Assembly (NCBI GenBank): GCA_026770615.1
Contig: MU631416.1
Span: forward strand, 69,742-87,356
Origin: Pavlovales sp. CCMP2436
Taxonomy: Eukaryota > Haptophyta > Pavlovophyceae > Pavlovales
Direction of reading: 5' to 3'
DNA length: 17,615 nucleotides
Numbering within the stretch: position 1 is the first letter of the stretch; each line of letters begins with the position of its first letter. Below, piece after piece: positions 14,017 through 17,615 of the stretch. Made by a program: the position numbers and the translations under genes. Under the pieces are notes generated by a model. The model saw only the letters and a list, made by a program, of their open reading frames with translations, searched no databases and was not told where the DNA came from.

Positions 14017-14933
14017 GTCGATCATCCACGGGAGATGCTTATAACATTGTAGATAATCTTGTGTTGTTGAATTCCGAACTTCTGCTATCAAAAGAATCAA
14101 TTTCAATTTTAAGCTGCACAGCTGCTGCAGATTCATGGGTGATTGCTACCAATAATCAATACACGCCATTTCAGGTTATTGCAACGCCTGCGTACGACCC
14201 GGATATTATAAATGCCTTAAACAAGGTTTCTCCAGCGTTCACAGGAACTGCATTAATAGCAATTGACCCAGCTTGGCCAGTGACTACTCCATGGAGAATT
14301 ACTATGTCTTCGTATTATCAAAACAACGCTTCGTTTTTAGGTTTTAAAGCATTTGATCGTATAGACACTACTTATTGGGCCAGTGGTGAAACAACGTTTT
14401 CATCGTCTGGGGTTGGCTCACAGTGGATCCGAATCGAATACCCTGATGCTGTTAAAATGGTAAGTCATAAAATGAACCCAGGTAACAATCTTTCGCAAAG
14501 CACAGCCCTACAGTGGACACTTTCTGGATCCAACAACAATACTAATTTTGTAAATGTTGAAACGTTTCAATTTAACACATGGCAGGGAAACAAAGTAGAA
14601 ACATTTGTAACTACAAATGCACACGTAGCATACAAATATTGGAGGATCACAGTTACGCTTGTCCGTACAATTGGAAATGCAATTCATTGCGCTATTACCG
14701 AAATAGTGTTTAATTCTGGGTGGTCTATAGGCCTACCATCGCTCCTAACAGCACAGCCTGTAAACCTTCAAAATTTTAAGCTAATTATGGGAAACGCGTA
14801 CGGTGAGATTGTCGGATTTTTGGATACACCCGTTGATTGGCAGTTCAATTTGATGCTTCTTAAAAATAGCAGAGTCGTGAACAGTGGACTGTATAATTTA
14901 TCGCTTGCAAACGGTATAACAAAATTGAGCTAA
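14017..14933 (+). pseudogene. Spike/fibre-like protein, C-terminal part with F5/8 type C (discoidin-like) domain
   Basis: An open frame entered by a one-base shift at the T6 run 13996-14001. It has no suitable ATG: the first candidate is a GTG at 14061, and the first ATG is near 14302. It includes a galactose-binding-like F5/8 type C (discoidin) fold at about 14320-14720: FLGFKAFDRIDTTYWAS, then a QWIRIEYPD strand, a WTLSGSNN-type segment, and a YKYWRITVT strand near the end, in the usual order for the family. Such domains bind sugars or membranes. On a virion this would suit host attachment (inference). A short beta-rich C-terminus follows. With 12703-14016 it probably forms one gene, now split by a single homopolymer indel. 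Confidence 0.6.
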
Positions 14934-14984
14934 AAGATAAAATATAATATAAAAAAACAAGATAAAATAAAATAAAAAAACCAA

Positions 14985-14995
14985 CAAGTAATACA
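14985..14995 (+). promoter_or_regulatory. CAAGTAA start-proximal motif of the lipase gene
   Basis: An A-rich stretch, then CAAGTAA (14985-14991), 4 nt before the ATG at 14996. It matches the ATPase leader at 10565-10575 in word and spacing. Confidence 0.4.
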
Positions 14996-15424
14996 ATGAA
15001 TAAGTTCAAACAAGACGCTGTGAATCTCGCACGTGCATCATACATGCCACTCCCACAAGCCGCAGAATTTGTTAGAACACTGGGGTACACACTGGATACC
15101 GAACTCTCACGCACTAACACCATGGTCTTTGTCGATAAAAACGGGCAGCCCATTGTAGCTCATCGAGGATCCGTAACCGCAAAAGATTGGTTGGTAGACG
15201 ATGCACTGATCGCGGTTGGTGCGCACAAGAACACAGACAGGCTTAATCTCAGTCGAAGCATTACAGCTGCAGCTGAGAAAAAGTATGGGAAACCAGCTAA
15301 CACAGTTGGCCACAGTCTCGGAGGAAGACTTGCCGAGCAATCGGGCCGAAATCCGAAGCTGCTCCGCATGCGCAGCGGGGTACTTCAGTCGATTGTGCGC
15401 CACGACGGTGCCCGAGCGGGATGA
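14996..15424 (+). CDS. Lipase (alpha/beta hydrolase), truncated at the element boundary
   Basis: Recognisable class-3-lipase-like features are AHRGS (residues 55-59, oxyanion-type strand), DWLVDDALI (65-72) and the nucleophile elbow GHSLGG (105-110, Ser107). Lipases of this kind are frequent in PLVs and may act on host membranes. The frame runs to TGA near 15424, but residues after about 118 (codons past ~15350) have a different, GC-rich, Arg-rich composition and no lipase features. The catalytic Asp and His expected later in the chain are missing. The natural protein would be longer (roughly 200 or more residues), so the gene is probably cut by recombination with chromosomal DNA. The start at the ATG 14996 follows an A-rich leader with CAAGTAA. 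Confidence 0.65.
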   Translation: MNKFKQDAVNLARASYMPLPQAAEFVRTLGYTLDTELSRTNTMVFVDKNGQPIVAHRGSVTAKDWLVDDALIAVGAHKNTDRLNLSRSITAAAEKKYGKPANTVGHSLGGRLAEQSGRNPKLLRMRSGVLQSIVRHDGARAG

Positions 15425-15500
15425 CTGTTTGTCAAGACCACCCTGTCCGGGCAGGACGATTGTCTGTCAAGATCACCCCCCCCGGGTAAGGCCCCCCCGG
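15340..15500. other. Probable virus-host junction zone
   Basis: Composition changes abruptly from AT-rich viral coding to GC-rich DNA inside the lipase frame, at roughly 15350. Just beyond it is a degenerate direct repeat, GACTGTTTGTCAAGACCACCC (about 15423-15443) and GATTGTCTGTCAAGATCACCC (about 15457-15477), and a C/G-rich tract (15475-15515) with several CCCGGG sites. No terminal inverted repeat or target-site duplication could be recognised, because the left end is not in the window. Confidence 0.55.
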
Positions 15501-16172
15501 GAGGGCCCCCGGAGGGCATCTTTTGCGACAGCACAACCGACAAAAATCGTTCACCCTGCACTGTTATAGATGAAATTCGCGGCACGATGGCTGCCGTCCG
15601 CGATACGCTACAGGCGCGCAAACGCGACGGGCGCAATCTTGTACAGGACAAGATACCGTAGCAACAAGTCCGGGGTGAAAAGCTGCTCGCGTTCCCGAGA
15701 TACAGCCTGACGTAGGTTGACATCGCAATGGGCCAGCGTGGCGGATCGCGTCCGGGCTTGAGCGTGCACGCGCTCTACGTGTCGATCCTTCACCCTGTCA
15801 CGCCTCTTCTTCAAGGAGGATGGCATGGCGTGAGATCGCGCTTCGCTCCCACGCTGTCTCGTGCGCAGCGCGCTTTGCTGCCTCGCTAGTATTCGTCTGC
15901 GAGGTGGTGTGGCGAGGTGCGCATCCCCGCGTCCACCAAGCTTACCGCCCAGTCCGCCGCAGTCGCCACCGCCGCCGAGGCCGCCGCACAGCCCGCCACA
16001 AAGCCCGACGCCCAGCTCTAGCGAAAAAACCCCGCCACCATACCCGCCGCTGACCCCGCCGCCCGAGCCCTCAGCCGTCCGCGCGCCGAGGATGGCTAGG
16101 GTGGTGGCAAAAGACCGCAAATCTTTATTCGCGGCAGCTGTAAATGATCTTTGTCGCAACTTTTTGGAGCTC

Positions 16173-16193
16173 TCAGCCTCTCAAAGGCTGATT
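16173..16193. other. 7-bp stem hairpin
   Basis: TCAGCCT and AGGCTGA flank a 5-nt loop (CTCAA) near 16175-16193 in the GC-rich region. It is a short perfect stem. Its role is unknown, and it is not followed by a T-run that would mark a bacterial terminator. Confidence 0.4.
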
Positions 16194-16668
16194 CAGTGGC
16201 CGCGGGCCTTCACCGAGCGAGGCGAGGGGACGTCGTTGCGCGCGCGATGGTACCTCCGGAAGCAGAAGACGCAGACGCGCGTGGTGTGAGGGACGCCAGT
16301 GGACCTACTCCCCTGATCTAACTCTTCTGCACCCTTTCCGGTTCGTGAGTTGTTCCGGAGGATTTTCACCGGACTTTTTTGCAATTTCCCTCTGGACTGG
16401 CCACTTATTCGGATTTCGACCCGGGGGGTTCTGGAAAAGCAACACTGACTTGCCGCAGCGTTGCAATCTCGGTGCCACGGTCATACACTTTTTTTGCTCC
16501 ACCGCGTCCTCGTGCTTCGGGTCCCCGTATCGGCACAACGTAGGATACAGTACCGCTGGTAAGTTATTGAGCGTTGGAGCTTAAAGCCTTTGCAAGTCGA
16601 CGGTGCAGTCCACTTCGACGGTATAGTTTCAGTTGACCGTTGATGTCCAGCCGTGGGAGCCGTGAAAA

Positions 16669-16704
16669 CCAGCCGTTTCTTTCTGAAAAGGGACCAACGG
16701 CTGG
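16669..16704. other. 9-bp inverted repeat upstream of the ice-binding-like gene
   Basis: CCAGCCGTT (16669-16677) and AACGGCTGG (16696-16704) form a perfect 9-bp inverted repeat with an 18-nt spacer. They lie 100 nt before the ATG at 16805. A related CCAGCCGTGG occurs at about 16647. Possible protein-binding site or leader structure of the secreted-protein gene. Confidence 0.45.
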
Positions 16705-16804
16705 AGCAGTTGAGCTCTTAAACCGGGAGTAGGTACTTAAACCTTAAAAAACCCTTGAAGCGTCGGTGCGTATTGGTCAAAGGCGTCGACACATCCCGAC
16801 AAGG

Positions 16805-17615
16805 ATGCTTGGCACGACACGTTGCCGTCTACCCTCGCGAGACCAGCTTGCAAACGGATCCAGCAGCACGCGAGCACTGTCACTGCGCTCCTGGGGCCTT
16901 GTGCTGCTCTCCCTGTCGTGCTGTCGCGCGGTCGAATATGAAGTGCTGGAGCGGCCGGTGAACCTCGGCACTGCCGGTGACTTTGCCGTGCTCTCGACGG
17001 GTGGCTACGTTACTGCCACCGATAGCTTCGTGACGGGGTCCATAGGCGCGATGAAAGCCGTCACGTTCGTCCGGACGGCATTTGTCCGGTACGGCGAAAC
17101 GTTCGAGAACGGGGAGGGGAGCGTGCTGCAGACCGCGTTCGCCGACTTCAATACCGCCTACGCCAACGTCTCGGCGCGGCCGGCCGCGTTCTCGACGGAA
17201 ACCGACCGCGGCACGACGTCCATCGGCGGGCTCACCTTCACACAGGGCACCTACCAGTGGAACTCGTACGTCAACATCGATGGCGATATCTTCCTGGAGG
17301 GCACTGCGACCGACGTTTTCATCATACGCGTCGTGAGCTACCTTGCGGTGGCCGCCCACGTCAAAGTCCACCTGGTCGGAGGTGTGGTTTCGACCAACGT
17401 TGTGTGGCAGGTGGGTGGATATGTGTCGATTGGAGCGGGCAGTGCCATGGAAGGCACTCTCCTCGTGAATGGATATATCTCCTTCGGTGCAGCTGGGCGC
17501 CTCAACGGCCGCGCCCTCGCCAACGGGTACGTCCTTCTCCCAGCGGCGATTGTTGACGAGGTCTACAACCTCGTGGAGATAAAAAAGGTCGCCGCGGCGC
17601 TTCTTCTTCTTCCTC
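16805..17615 (+). CDS. Secreted ice-binding-like protein (DUF3494), partial at the 3' side
   Basis: An open frame from the ATG at 16805 to the window end with no stop. Residues 1-25 are polar and basic, followed by a hydrophobic core (WGLVLLSLSCC) and a small-residue site, consistent with a secretion signal. The mature part begins VNLGTAGDFAVLSTGG, then shows GSIGA, a Thr-rich helix region (QTAFADFNTAYANV), GTTSIGGLTFTQGTYQW, DIFLEGTATDVFII, a run of beta-solenoid strands (VKVHLVGGVV, VGGYVSIGAGSAMEGTLLV) and NGYISFGAAGRLNGRALA. This order is characteristic of DUF3494 ice-binding-like proteins of cold-tolerant algae, fungi and bacteria. They adhere to ice or surfaces outside the cell. The composition is GC-rich and unlike the viral genes, so it is read as a host gene. 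The C-terminus continues beyond the edge, ending here in a (CTT)n tract coding Leu. Confidence 0.8.
   Translation, partial: MLGTTRCRLPSRDQLANGSSSTRALSLRSWGLVLLSLSCCRAVEYEVLERPVNLGTAGDFAVLSTGGYVTATDSFVTGSIGAMKAVTFVRTAFVRYGETFENGEGSVLQTAFADFNTAYANVSARPAAFSTETDRGTTSIGGLTFTQGTYQWNSYVNIDGDIFLEGTATDVFIIRVVSYLAVAAHVKVHLVGGVVSTNVVWQVGGYVSIGAGSAMEGTLLVNGYISFGAAGRLNGRALANGYVLLPAAIVDEVYNLVEIKKVAAALLLLP

Larger units (their letters stand above)
15501..16804. other. GC-rich chromosomal region without a firm gene
   Basis: About 1.3 kb of GC-rich DNA. It holds short open frames on both strands but none with a convincing start and family. One + strand frame (about 15425-15661) stays open for about 79 codons in the same frame as the lipase, ending in a helix-like, Arg-rich tail, without an early ATG. 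Another (about 15861-16289) codes a Pro-rich SPPPPRPP-type stretch like algal secreted proteins, also without an ATG at its front, and might be an exon. Two hairpins are annotated separately. Promoter sequences of the downstream secreted-protein gene probably lie at the right end. Confidence 0.4.

Noticed and set aside
15608..16159. Gly-rich - strand open frame in the GC-rich region
   Set aside because: It is the mirror of the Pro-rich + strand stretch, which is common in GC-rich DNA. No family or start support.
16880..17371. - strand open frame opposite the ice-binding-like gene
   Set aside because: The + strand frame has a signal peptide and clear DUF3494 features through the same bases. 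The - strand frame is a shadow.

Overview
The window looks like an endogenised double-jelly-roll DNA virus of the Polinton-like virus (PLV)/adintovirus type. It sits in, and is joined on the right to, GC-rich chromosomal DNA of a eukaryote, most likely a unicellular alga or related protist. The evidence is a virion module containing a double-jelly-roll major capsid protein, a penton-like minor capsid protein, a small pVI/pX-like basic amphipathic peptide, an A32/FtsK-HerA-type packaging ATPase, a discoidin-bearing spike and a GHSLGG lipase. A polymerase remnant fused to an SF1 helicase is also present. No introns are needed for the viral genes, and TAA and TAG act as ordinary stops.

Layout. 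1-145: short left flank with a promoter-like motif. 145-423: small zinc-ribbon protein. 440-600: tandem repeats rich in GATC. 689-3545 (+): one long unrecognised gene, probably about 950 aa, now split into five overlapping ORFs at homopolymer runs. 3698-4030 (-): 110-aa protein ending in a CaaX-like box. 4113-6353 (-): polymerase C-terminal remnant, SF1 helicase and nuclease-like domain, with an in-frame TAA between the last two. 6170-7120: two different tandem-repeat blocks that replace the front of the polymerase and the front of another gene. 7119-7262: the 3' end of that second gene. 7358-8623 (+): major capsid protein. 8983-10009 (-): pVI-like peptide and penton. 10128-15424 (+): coiled-coil protein, ATPase, Pro-rich protein, spike (one frameshift) and a truncated lipase. 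From about 15.35 kb the sequence becomes strongly GC-rich and non-viral. A secreted ice-binding-like (DUF3494) gene starts at 16805 and runs off the right edge.

How it works together. The capsid protein, penton, pVI-like peptide and ATPase form a standard PLV morphogenesis set and are all intact. The spike may bind host-surface glycans, and the lipase may act on host membrane during entry or exit. The replication gene and the long left-hand gene are damaged, and no integrase or maturation protease is visible, so the copy is probably not autonomous. Five starts share an 11-bp motif, AATWAAWATCT, 22-34 nt upstream, which looks like a viral promoter element. Two other genes share CAAGTAA exactly 4 nt before ATG. 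Because all the frameshifts lie in homopolymers, sequencing or assembly error has to be excluded before the element is called a pseudogene.
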